Shown: positions 43,490 through 51,342 of the stretch, in pieces
How the letters are laid out: the number at the start of each line of letters is the position of its first letter
How positions within the stretch are numbered: the first letter of the stretch is position 1
From: BOG-908 sp965198825
GTDB taxonomy: Bacteria; Pseudomonadota; Alphaproteobacteria; Acetobacterales; Acetobacteraceae
DNA length: 64,000 bases
Direction: 5' to 3'
NCBI GenBank assembly: GCA_965198825.1
Contig: CBDAQB010000001.1
Coordinates: forward strand, 186,001-250,000
Made by a program: the position numbers and the translations under genes
The notes under the pieces: model-generated
The model's input: the letters and a program-made list of their open reading frames with translations, nothing else
Told to the model about the DNA's origin: nothing
The model's database searches: none

Positions 43490-45033
43490 CGCACCACGCT
43501 TGCTCGCGCCTTGACACGCATCCAGAGCACTCCCGGATCGACCAGTCCCATGCCGCAGGCGGCCAGGCCGTATGTTGCGAGACCAAAGCCTATTAGTAAG
43601 CCTAACGCAATGAAAGAGACGTGAACGCTGGGGTGCGGGACGAGCCAGGCGCGCGCTGTCCAGAGCACGGCGGCCATAAGGGCGGTCGCCGCCGCCATGC
43701 GCGCGATGCGCGACCAGAGCGCGCGGTCTGGCACGAAATAGCCGCGCCTGTGCAGAAAACCGCAGAGCAGGCCTACGTTCGCAGTCGCAGCAATGGTGGT
43801 GGCGAGAGGCGGGCCGACGTGCTTGAGAGGGCCCATGAGCAGAAGGTTCAGCACGACGTTCAGCACGAGGACACCCGCGCCTATTTTGACGGGTGTCGCC
43901 ATTTCGCCGCGTGCGAAGAAGCCGGGCGCCAGCACCTTCACTAGAACGAAAGCCGGCAAGCCCGCAGCGTAGGCGGCGAGCGACTGCGCGCTCAACGTCG
44001 CATCGAGGTGCGAGAAGCGGCCGCCGACGAACAGAACCTGCATGATAGGGTCGGCAATGATCGCGAGTGCCGCGGCTGCAGGCAGGGTGAGGATGAGCGC
44101 GTATTCGATGGCACGGTTCAGGGTGGATTGCGCCTCGATCGTCTTGCCGGCACTTGCCTGGCGCGCCAGCAAGGGGAGCAGGGCCGTGCCGACCGCGGTG
44201 CCCAAAACGCCTAGCGGAAGCTGGTTGAGCCGGTCTGCATAATACAGGAACGACACCGACTTCTCGGGCAGATAGGTGCCGATGATGGTGTCCACCGCCA
44301 GGCTGATTTGCGTGACGCCGGCGCCGATCAGGCCAGGCGTCATGCGTTTCAGCAAAAGACGCATGCGCGGGGTCATGCGCGGCCGCGGCAAATGCAGCGC
44401 CATGCCGGCGCGTCGCACCGCCCAGTAGAGAAGTGCGAGCTGCGCTACGCCAGATGCCGAAACGCCTATCGCCAAAGCATGGCCTGCCGTCGGGAGAAAC
44501 GGCACGAGCGCATACATCGCCGCGATGGCGAACGCATTGTAGAGCAGAGGCGCGGCGGCCGCGGCGACGAAGCGGTCCAGCGCGTTCAGCACGCCCGACA
44601 GCAAAGCCGCCACGCAGATCAGCAAGAGATAGGGAAACGCCAGTCGCGACAGAACGACGGTCAACTCGAATTTCGCAGGATCGTCGGCGAAACCGGCAGC
44701 AATCAGATGCAGAAAGGGGCGCATGAAGATCTCGCCCAGTATCGTCAGGATCAGCAGCCAGAAAGCGAGAACCGCTGCTGCCTCTTCGGCAAAGCCACGC
44801 GCTACTTCCTCACCCTCGGTGACCAAAAGTCCTGAAAACACTGGCACGAACGCCGCGTTGAACGCACCCTCGCCGAACAGGCGGCGGAAAAGGTTTGGCA
44901 GGCGGTTGGCTACGAAATACGCGTCGCTCACGGCACCTGCGCCTAGCACGTGCGCGATCAGGAGGTCGCGGATGAGGCCCATGATGCGGCTGGCCATGGT
45001 CCAGCCGCCTACGGTGAAGATGCCCTTCAGCAT
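43486..45033 (-). CDS. murJ: Lipid II flippase MurJ (MviN)
   Basis: Moves lipid II across the inner membrane for peptidoglycan assembly. It is 515 residues with 13-14 predicted helices. Family marks: GGWTMASRIMGLIRDLLIAHVLGAG at the start, VANRLPNLFRRLFGEGAFNAAFVPVFS, PGLIGAGVTQISLAVDT, and YYADRLNQLPLGVLGTAVGTALLP (parts quoted). The conserved Arg residues of the N-lobe are present. It is the first gene of an operon with three unknown genes. Confidence 0.96.
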   Translation of the reverse strand: MLKGIFTVGGWTMASRIMGLIRDLLIAHVLGAGAVSDAYFVANRLPNLFRRLFGEGAFNAAFVPVFSGLLVTEGEEVARGFAEEAAAVLAFWLLILTILGEIFMRPFLHLIAAGFADDPAKFELTVVLSRLAFPYLLLICVAALLSGVLNALDRFVAAAAAPLLYNAFAIAAMYALVPFLPTAGHALAIGVSASGVAQLALLYWAVRRAGMALHLPRPRMTPRMRLLLKRMTPGLIGAGVTQISLAVDTIIGTYLPEKSVSFLYYADRLNQLPLGVLGTAVGTALLPLLARQASAGKTIEAQSTLNRAIEYALILTLPAAAALAIIADPIMQVLFVGGRFSHLDATLSAQSLAAYAAGLPAFVLVKVLAPGFFARGEMATPVKIGAGVLVLNVVLNLLLMGPLKHVGPPLATTIAATANVGLLCGFLHRRGYFVPDRALWSRIARMAAATALMAAVLWTARAWLVPHPSVHVSFIALGLLIGFGLATYGLAACGMGLVDPGVLWMRVKARASVVR

Positions 45034-45059
45034 GGTGGGCTTCCTCGAAAGGTAAGTGG

Positions 45060-45195
45060 CAGGACGGGATGTTCTTTTTTGAAAAAAAGAACTAAAAAAC
45101 TTTTACTAGTTTGGGCTCGGCATTTCCACGATCTCGGTCCCGCAGGACAAAAGTTTTTTGCTTCCTTTTTTTCAAAAAAGAAGTCCTTCGCTTCC
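45060..45195. repeat. Dispersed A/T-hairpin repeat, copy 5
   Basis: A full copy in copy-1 orientation: hairpin GTTCTTTTTTGAAAAAAAGAAC, TAAAAAACTTTTAC, core CCACGATCTCGGTCCCGCA, CAAAAGTTTTTTGCTTCC and hairpin CTTTTTTTCAAAAAAG. It lies between murJ and gpsA, both on the minus strand. Confidence 0.9.
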
Positions 45196-46140
45196 TTACT
45201 TCTCATCGCGCGCAGGCCGAGACAAAACGCGATCGATAATTTCTCTCACAGTCGAAACGCCGCCGACCAGGTCGGCGACGGCGGTGCAGATGGGAAGGTC
45301 TATGCCTGCGGCGCGTGTCAGCAGGGCGGGCGCGGTTTTGATCCCTTCGATGACTGGACCGTTCGGATCTGTGAGAGAGGCGAGCGGTAAGCCTTGGCCG
45401 AGGCCGTGGCCATAACGAAAATTGCGGCTGCTGGAGCCTGTGCAGGTGAGAACCAGGTCGCCCAGGCCGGAGAGGCCGGCGGTAGTTTCCGGGTGGCCGC
45501 CGAGGGCGGTGGTGAGACGGGTAATTTCGGCGAGGCCTCTGGTGATGAGGGCGGCGCGGGCGTTTTCGCCCAAGCCGGCGCCCATGACGACGCCTGCTGC
45601 GATGGCGATGACATTTTTGGCGGCGCCGCCGAGTTGGGCGCCGACGGGGTCGGCGTTGCCGTAGAGGCGGAAGCGTTGGGTGCCGAGCAGGGCGCAGAGG
45701 GATTGGCGGAGGGGCTGGTTTTCGCTGGCGATGACGGCAGCGGCGGGGAGGCCGGCGGCGATTTCCGTGGCGAAGTTGGGGCCGGTGAGAATGGCGGCTG
45801 GGGTGGCGGGGTGTTGGTGAGCCGCGATTTCGAGCGGGAGGCGGCCGGTTCGGGCGTCCAGGCCCTTGCAGCAGAGGAGCAGCGGGGCGTTTGGGCTCAG
45901 CCGGCCGAGGGTTTCGGCGAGGTGCTGGGTGGGGACGGCCATGAGAATGGCGTCGGCTTCTCCCGGCAACTCGGCGGTGAGTTGGACGGTGGGTGGCAGA
46001 GCGAAGCCGGGCAGGCGTGGGTTGGTGAGAACGTGCTTGGGGTCGCGGGCCCAGAGGGTGACCTGGTGGCCGGCGCGGGCGGCGTGCAGGGCGAGCGCCG
46101 TGCCCCACGCGCCTGCGCCGACAATCGCTATCACAGCCAT
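45196..46140 (-). CDS. gpsA: NAD(P)H-dependent glycerol-3-phosphate dehydrogenase
   Basis: Makes sn-glycerol 3-phosphate for phospholipids. It is 314 residues. The N-terminal Rossmann motif is IVGAGAWGTALALHAARAGH, then LLLCCKGLD, a GPNFATEIA block, GGAAKNVIAIAAGVVMG with the catalytic Lys, and TCTGSSSRNFRYGHGLGQG. It is third in tsaD-rlmJ-gpsA, nine bases after rlmJ. Confidence 0.96.
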   Translation of the reverse strand: MAVIAIVGAGAWGTALALHAARAGHQVTLWARDPKHVLTNPRLPGFALPPTVQLTAELPGEADAILMAVPTQHLAETLGRLSPNAPLLLCCKGLDARTGRLPLEIAAHQHPATPAAILTGPNFATEIAAGLPAAAVIASENQPLRQSLCALLGTQRFRLYGNADPVGAQLGGAAKNVIAIAAGVVMGAGLGENARAALITRGLAEITRLTTALGGHPETTAGLSGLGDLVLTCTGSSSRNFRYGHGLGQGLPLASLTDPNGPVIEGIKTAPALLTRAAGIDLPICTAVADLVGGVSTVREIIDRVLSRPARDEK

Positions 46141-46149
46141 GGGGCGATC

Positions 46150-46971
46150 CTACTCATGGGCGAGACGGATCAGCTGCGTGGCGGCGCCTGGTTCCTGGTC
46201 GGAGAGGCGGGAGAGGAGGGTGTCGAGAATGGGGGGGATCTGCTCTTCGAAATGCCAGGGCGGATTGATGACGAGCAAGCCGCAGCCGTTGAGGCGGGTA
46301 GGGTCCAAAGGCGCGCGGAGTAAAAATTCGGCGGCCACCACGTCGCGAATGCCGGCGGTGACGAGGGCGTCGTGGAAGGCTCGGGTGGGGGCACGGTGTT
46401 TGATCGGATACCAGGCGGCGAACACGCCTGAGGGGAAGCGGGACCAGGCGGTCTTGAGGGCGGTGGCGAGAGTGGTGAATTCGTCGGTGGCTTCGTAGGG
46501 CGGGTCGATGAGGACGAGGGCGCGGCGCTCGGGCGGGGGCAGGAAGGCGCCTAGGGCTTCGTAGCCGTCCCTGCAGTGGATGGCGGCCAGCGAGTCGCGG
46601 ACGAACTGGTGGCGAAGGGTTTGCGCGTCTTCCGGGTGGAGTTCGCAGGCGATGAGACGGTCGTTTGGGCGGAGGAGGGCGCGCATGATGTCGGGCGAGC
46701 CCGGGTAGAGGCCGAGGGCTTCGACCTGTGCCAGGTAGTCGGCGAGCGGGGCTGGGGGGTTCGCGCCGAGGAGGCGGGCGATGCCTCGGCGCCATTCGCC
46801 TGTTCGTTCGGCGGGGCCGGCCATCAGGTCGGTGTGGCCAGCGCCGGCGTGTGTGTCCAGGGCAAGGAAAGGCGTTTCCTTCCGCGTCATGGCGCGGAGG
46901 AGCCAGACGAGGATCGCATGTTTCATGCAGTCGGCAAAATTGCCGGCGTGGAAGGCGTGCCGGTAATTCAC
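46150..46971 (-). CDS. rlmJ: 23S rRNA (adenine-2030-N6)-methyltransferase RlmJ
   Basis: A 273-residue SAM-dependent rRNA methyltransferase. The N-terminus YRHAFHAGNFADCMKHAIL is the RlmJ signature, DTHAGAGHTDL is the SAM-binding region, ACELHPEDAQTL binds the ribose, and DPPYE is the catalytic DPPY motif. The start is GTG 46971, overlapping the tsaD stop as GTGA. A 608-codon frame that continues upstream through tsaD in another frame is an artefact of GC-rich sequence. Confidence 0.95.
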   Translation of the reverse strand: MNYRHAFHAGNFADCMKHAILVWLLRAMTRKETPFLALDTHAGAGHTDLMAGPAERTGEWRRGIARLLGANPPAPLADYLAQVEALGLYPGSPDIMRALLRPNDRLIACELHPEDAQTLRHQFVRDSLAAIHCRDGYEALGAFLPPPERRALVLIDPPYEATDEFTTLATALKTAWSRFPSGVFAAWYPIKHRAPTRAFHDALVTAGIRDVVAAEFLLRAPLDPTRLNGCGLLVINPPWHFEEQIPPILDTLLSRLSDQEPGAATQLIRLAHE

Positions 46972-48077
46972 GCGGGGAGGCGGAGGTCGGCGAGGGGCCA
47001 GCGGGGACGGGTTCTGGCGTCGAGCGGGTCGGTGAGGCCGAGTGCTGCGCGTTCCTGGGCGGCCCAGGCGACCATGACGGCGTTGTCGCCGCAAAGGCGC
47101 TGTGGCGGGGCGAACATGTCCAGGCCGTGCCTGGCGGCGAGTTCGGCGAGGGTGGTGCGTATGGTGGTGTTGGCTGCGACACCGCCGGCGACGACCAGGA
47201 GGCGGGCTTCCGGCATGGCTGCGATGGCGTTCTCGGCGCGGTCGGCCAGAACGTCTGCGGCGGCTTCCTGGAAGCTGGCTGCGAGATCGGCTGCCAGGGA
47301 GGAAGGGAGCGGGCCTTCGGGCTGCTTGGCGACGATCTGGGCAACGGCTGTTTTCAGGCCGGAGAAGCTGAAGTCGCAGCCTGGGCGGCCTTGCAGGGGG
47401 CGGGGCAGGGCATAGGCGTTCGGGTTGCCGTTGGTCGCGAGGCGCTCGAGGGCGGGGCCGCCTGGCCAGCCGAGGCCCATGAGTTTGGCGACCTTGTCGA
47501 AGGCTTCGCCGACGGCGTCGTCGATGGTGGTGCCGAGCAGGCGGTAGTCGCCAACGCCGTGGACAGCGACGCATTGGCAATGGCCGCCTGATACCAGGAG
47601 CAGGAGGTAGGGGAAGGGCGCGCCTTGCGCGCGCAGGCCCGGGAGGCGTGCGGTGAGAGCGTGGGCTTCGAGGTGGTTGATGGCGATGAACGGTTTGCGT
47701 GCGGTGAGCGCAATGCCTTTGGCGAGGCCGGCGCCGACGATGAGGCCGCCTATGAGGCCCGGCCCGGTGGTGGCGGCAATAGCGCCGAGGTCCGCATAGG
47801 TGAGGTTTGCGCTTTGCATGACCTGCCTGACGAGTGCTGGCAGGTGGTGGAGGTGGGCGCGTGCGGCAATTTCGGGAACGACGCCGCCGAAGGGGGCGTG
47901 CTCCTGCTGGCTGAGCACCGCCTCGGCAAGGATCGTTCCATCCTGGGCCACGATTGCCGCCGCCGTCTCGTCGCAAGACGTCTCTATGCCCAGTATCGGG
48001 GGTCTGGGGCCTTCAGGCCTTATCGGGTCGGCACCTTCGCGTGCGGGGGCAGAGCCCTGGCCTTCCTTCCCCTCCAT
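46968..48077 (-). CDS. tsaD: tRNA N6-adenosine threonylcarbamoyltransferase TsaD
   Basis: Transfers threonylcarbamoyl to A37 of ANN-decoding tRNAs. It is 369 residues from ATG 48077. ILGIETSCDETAAA is the ASKHA N-terminus; INHLEAHALTARL holds the metal-binding HxxxH; LLVSGGHCQCV and VAGGVAANTTIR are the further nucleotide-binding blocks, and the last metal ligand lies in LCGDNAVMVAW. The first 28 residues before PILGIE are an atypical extension that coincides with a GC-rich repeat. It is divergent from hemC with 40 bp between. Confidence 0.96.
   Translation of the reverse strand: MEGKEGQGSAPAREGADPIRPEGPRPPILGIETSCDETAAAIVAQDGTILAEAVLSQQEHAPFGGVVPEIAARAHLHHLPALVRQVMQSANLTYADLGAIAATTGPGLIGGLIVGAGLAKGIALTARKPFIAINHLEAHALTARLPGLRAQGAPFPYLLLLVSGGHCQCVAVHGVGDYRLLGTTIDDAVGEAFDKVAKLMGLGWPGGPALERLATNGNPNAYALPRPLQGRPGCDFSFSGLKTAVAQIVAKQPEGPLPSSLAADLAASFQEAAADVLADRAENAIAAMPEARLLVVAGGVAANTTIRTTLAELAARHGLDMFAPPQRLCGDNAVMVAWAAQERAALGLTDPLDARTRPRWPLADLRLPA
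48043..48065. repeat. GC-rich repeat segment inside the tsaD 5' end
   Basis: GGGGGCAGAGCCCTGGCCTT is closely related to the hairpin halves at 28026-28041 and 26003-26030. Here it encodes part of the unusual N-terminal extension of TsaD. Confidence 0.5.
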
Positions 48078-48117
48078 CACACTTCCCCGATCATGCGCGG
48101 AGTAATAGGACACCGCG

Positions 48118-49128
48118 ATGACCGCCGCCCACCCCCCCGTCGCTGCTCCGATCCACCATGGCCGTTCGCTCCCCCTGAGGGTGGGCACGCGGGCGTCGCC
48201 GTTGGCGCTGGTGCAGACCAGGGCGTTTCTGGCGCAGATCGCGCATTTCTGTCCGGTGCTGCGTCACCCGTTCATGGGGGACACGCCGATCTTCCAGGAG
48301 CACGCGATCAGGACGACCGGGGATGCGGTTCAGGACAGGCGGCTGGCGGAGATCGGCGGCAAGGGGCTGTTCGCGAAGGAGATCCATGAGGCGCTGGTGG
48401 ATGGGCGGATCGATTTCGCCGTTCACAGCCTGAAGGACCTGGAGACGGCGCTGCCGCCTGGGATCGTGCTGGCTTGCACGCTGGAGCGTGAGGATGCGAG
48501 GGATGTCCTGATAACGGCGCCTCATCTGGCGCCGGCGGATGCGGCGGATCCTTGGGCGTGTCTGCCTGACGGCGCGGTCGTAGGGACGTCTTCGGTGCGG
48601 CGGCAGGCGCAGATGCTGAATCGGCGGCCGGATCTTCGGGTGGCGCTGCTGCGTGGGAACGTGGCGACCAGGCTCGGGCGGGTCGATGCGGGGGATTACG
48701 CGGCGACGATGCTCGCACTGTCGGGGCTGCGCCGCTTGGGTCTGGATCATCACAGGAGCCTGGTGCTGGATCCGGAGGTGATGCTGCCTGCGGCCGGGCA
48801 GGGGATCGTGGGGGTGACAGTTCGCGAGAGCGATGTGGCGCTGCGTGATCTGTTGTCTGGCATCGAGGATCCGCAGGCGCGGGCGGTATCCACGGCGGAG
48901 CGGGCGATGCTCGCGGTGCTGGATGGGTCCTGTCGGACGCCGATCGGGGGATACGCAAGGATGCGTGCGGACGGGCTCCTGCATCTTTCGGGGCTGGTGG
49001 CGCGCGAGGATGGTTCGTTCCTGCTGCGCGGGGAGCGGTCCGGCGCGCCTGCTGATGCCCGGGCGATGGGCGAGGATCTGGGGGCGGAGTTGCGGGCGGG
49101 GAGCCCGGCGGATCTGTTTGACGCCTGA
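48118..49128 (+). CDS. hemC: Porphobilinogen deaminase (hydroxymethylbilane synthase)
   Basis: Condenses four porphobilinogens to hydroxymethylbilane. It is 336 residues. LRVGTRASPLALVQT begins the domain, the catalytic Asp lies in FAVHSLKDLET, GTSSVRRQAQML and LLRGNVATRLGRVDAGDY are the substrate-binding blocks (parts quoted), and Cys272 in LDGSCRTPIGGY carries the dipyrromethane cofactor. The first 19 residues are an extension. It heads an operon of seven overlapping genes. Confidence 0.97.
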   Translation: MTAAHPPVAAPIHHGRSLPLRVGTRASPLALVQTRAFLAQIAHFCPVLRHPFMGDTPIFQEHAIRTTGDAVQDRRLAEIGGKGLFAKEIHEALVDGRIDFAVHSLKDLETALPPGIVLACTLEREDARDVLITAPHLAPADAADPWACLPDGAVVGTSSVRRQAQMLNRRPDLRVALLRGNVATRLGRVDAGDYAATMLALSGLRRLGLDHHRSLVLDPEVMLPAAGQGIVGVTVRESDVALRDLLSGIEDPQARAVSTAERAMLAVLDGSCRTPIGGYARMRADGLLHLSGLVAREDGSFLLRGERSGAPADARAMGEDLGAELRAGSPADLFDA

Positions 49129-49822
49129 ACCGGACGCTCTGCGTCGCGGCGTTCTGGTGACGCGGGCCGCGAGTGAGGCGGCGGCGACGGCGGAGAGGGT
49201 TGCAGCACTCGGGTTCGTGCCGGTGATGGCGCCGCTGTTCCGGGTAAGACGGTTTGCGCCTTCGGTGCCGGAGGATGTTCAGGCCTTTTTGGTGACGAGC
49301 GGCAACGCGGTATCGGGGCTGCCGCTCCGCCGCGTGCCTGTGATGGCGGTGGGGGATGTGACGGCGGCGCGGGCGCGGGCGCACGGGTTTGCCGATGTCA
49401 GGAGTGCGGGGCGTGATGCCGCGGCGCTTGCGGCGTTGGTGGCGGACACGCTCGATCCGGGCGCCGGGGCGGTTCTGCTGGCGTCCGGCCGCGGACAAGG
49501 GGCGGTGATCGCGGCCGACCTGGCCGAGCGCGGATTTCGTGTCGTGCGCAGGGTATTTTATGCGGCGGTTCCGGTAAGCGGTTTTCCGCTCGCGGCAGAG
49601 CGGGCGCTGGCTGACGGAGCCCTGGCGGCGGCGATATTCCTGTCCGCCGAAACCGCCGCGGCCTTCGTGCGTCTTCTGCCGCCGGCGTTGACGGCGTCTT
49701 TGCAGCAGGTGCGTGCTCTGGCCATTGGAAAGCCGGCGGCGGACGCGCTAAAGCCTCTGCCGTGGCGCGAGATACGCCTCGCCGCCGCCCCCACATTGGA
49801 CGATGTCCTGGCCCTGCTATGA
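49118..49822 (+). CDS. hemD: Uroporphyrinogen-III synthase
   Basis: Closes hydroxymethylbilane to uroporphyrinogen III. It is 234 residues from a TTG start that overlaps hemC by 11 nt. HemD is poorly conserved; visible marks are GVLVTRAASEAAATAERVAALGF at the start, FLVTSGNAV, a central AVGDVTAARARAHGF and SAETAAAFVRLLP. Position directly after hemC supports the call. Confidence 0.9.
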   Translation: MTPEPDALRRGVLVTRAASEAAATAERVAALGFVPVMAPLFRVRRFAPSVPEDVQAFLVTSGNAVSGLPLRRVPVMAVGDVTAARARAHGFADVRSAGRDAAALAALVADTLDPGAGAVLLASGRGQGAVIAADLAERGFRVVRRVFYAAVPVSGFPLAAERALADGALAAAIFLSAETAAAFVRLLPPALTASLQQVRALAIGKPAADALKPLPWREIRLAAAPTLDDVLALL

Positions 49823-51342
49823 GCGAAACGGACCCACGAGCCGACGATCCGAACGATCGGCCCCACCCGGCCAGCGCGCCTGACGCGCCGCCGGTCATCG
49901 AACACCATCCTGAGCCGCGTGAGCGGCTGGGGGCGCCCGAGCCCATGGCGGCTGCGCCGCCGCCGCCGCCGAAGACCCAGGTGGTCAGGCGGGGCGGAAC
50001 GCCGTTCATCGTTACGCTCCTGCTTGTCGGGGCGACCGCGGGGGCTGGGTATTACGGTTGGACGCATCCAGCACCTCCCGAGCTGATGGGGGGCGATGCT
50101 CAGCAGGGCGGCCAGGCAGGGTCTACGGACCAGCTGAAGGCCGACTTGCAGGGCCAGATCCAGGCGTCGCAGCAGGCGGCGACTCAGGCAGCGACACAGG
50201 CCGCAGCGGCGGCGGTGGGTCAGGCTGTCGGGCCGCTGCACGATCAGATCGCAGCGTTAGCCGACCGCGTGGACAAGCTGGAGAAGGCGCCGCCACCCGC
50301 CGCCGAAACGCCCGCCCCGGCCACCCCTGCCGGGCCGGCGCCCGCGTCGGCTGATGAGGTCACGGCGCTCAAGCAGACCGTGGACCAGCTTTCCACCAAG
50401 ATCGACGCGCTGCAGACTGCGGCGTCGGCCGCACCGGCAACCGCTCCGCCACCGCCACCTGCACCCGCGCCCGCACCTGATCCTGCGGCGATGGCAGCGG
50501 CGACCAGCGCGCAGGCGCAGGTGGCGGCGCTGAGCAGCAAGATCGATCAGCTTGAGCAGGCGCAGAAGGCTGCCCTTGCACAGGCGGCGGACGAGCAGAA
50601 AGCGGCTCTCGCGCAGCGGGAGGCGCTGGCGCAGACACAGGAGCAGCAGAAGTCTGCGGTTGCGCAGCAGATCGAGCAGCAGGTTCAGCAACAGGCCGGG
50701 CAGCAGAAGGCGGCCATCGAGCAGCAGGCGGAACAGCAGAAAGCCGCCTTGGCGCAGACCGTGGACCAGCAGAAGGCGGTGATCGACGCACTGACGGCCC
50801 GCCTCGGGAAGCTTGAGCAGGGGACAGGAAAGATCGAGAGCGAGGCCGATATGGCCGCGCGGGCGGCGAAGGCGGAGTCGCTCCAGGCGTCGCTCGCCGC
50901 GGGCAAGCCGCTGGGCAAGATCCCTGATGCACCGCCGGCTCTTGCGCGATTCGAAACGACGGCGCCGCCGACGGAGGATGCGCTGCGCGCGGCTTTCCCG
51001 CAGGTGGCGGAGCAGGCCCGGGCGGCAAGCCGGCCTGAGGAGGCAGAGCATTCGTTCTGGTCACGTGCGCTGGCGCGCATGCAGCGGACGGTGGTGGTGC
51101 GGCAGGGCGATCGCGTGATTGTCGGCGATCCGGCAGCCGGGGTTCTGGCGCGGGCGACGGACGATGTGAACCGCGGGGATCTGCCTGCGGCGGTTCAGGC
51201 GCTAAGCGCTCTGCAGGGACCGGCGGCGCAGGCGGTGGCAGGATGGGTCGCGCAGGTTCGTAGCCTGCTGGAAGCACGCGCGGCGCTTTCCGCGATGGCC
51301 TCGGTGCCCCCGGCTGTGGTGCCCCCGGCTGTGGTGCACTGA
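49819..51342 (+). CDS. Mitofilin/Mic60-like inner-membrane protein
   Basis: A 507-residue protein, single-pass with a long periplasmic coiled coil. A Pro-rich cytoplasmic start precedes a membrane segment (FIVTLLLVGATAGAGYYGW at about residues 60-80). A Gln/Ala-rich coiled coil with many QQKAALAQ-type units spans about residues 100-360. The C-terminal mitofilin-like domain begins near FPQVAEQARAA. Alphaproteobacterial Mic60 homologues sit with hem genes and shape intracytoplasmic membranes in some species. It overlaps hemD by 4 nt. The last codons include a perfect 15-bp tandem duplication (51306-51335). Confidence 0.85.
   Translation: MSETDPRADDPNDRPHPASAPDAPPVIEHHPEPRERLGAPEPMAAAPPPPPKTQVVRRGGTPFIVTLLLVGATAGAGYYGWTHPAPPELMGGDAQQGGQAGSTDQLKADLQGQIQASQQAATQAATQAAAAAVGQAVGPLHDQIAALADRVDKLEKAPPPAAETPAPATPAGPAPASADEVTALKQTVDQLSTKIDALQTAASAAPATAPPPPPAPAPAPDPAAMAAATSAQAQVAALSSKIDQLEQAQKAALAQAADEQKAALAQREALAQTQEQQKSAVAQQIEQQVQQQAGQQKAAIEQQAEQQKAALAQTVDQQKAVIDALTARLGKLEQGTGKIESEADMAARAAKAESLQASLAAGKPLGKIPDAPPALARFETTAPPTEDALRAAFPQVAEQARAASRPEEAEHSFWSRALARMQRTVVVRQGDRVIVGDPAAGVLARATDDVNRGDLPAAVQALSALQGPAAQAVAGWVAQVRSLLEARAALSAMASVPPAVVPPAVVH

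Noticed and set aside
46150..47976. 608-residue fusion of a basic N-terminal region with RlmJ
   Set aside because: The first 335 residues are the tsaD sequence read in a wrong frame (Arg/Pro/His-rich). RlmJ begins at GTG 46971 with its conserved N-terminus and GTGA coupling.
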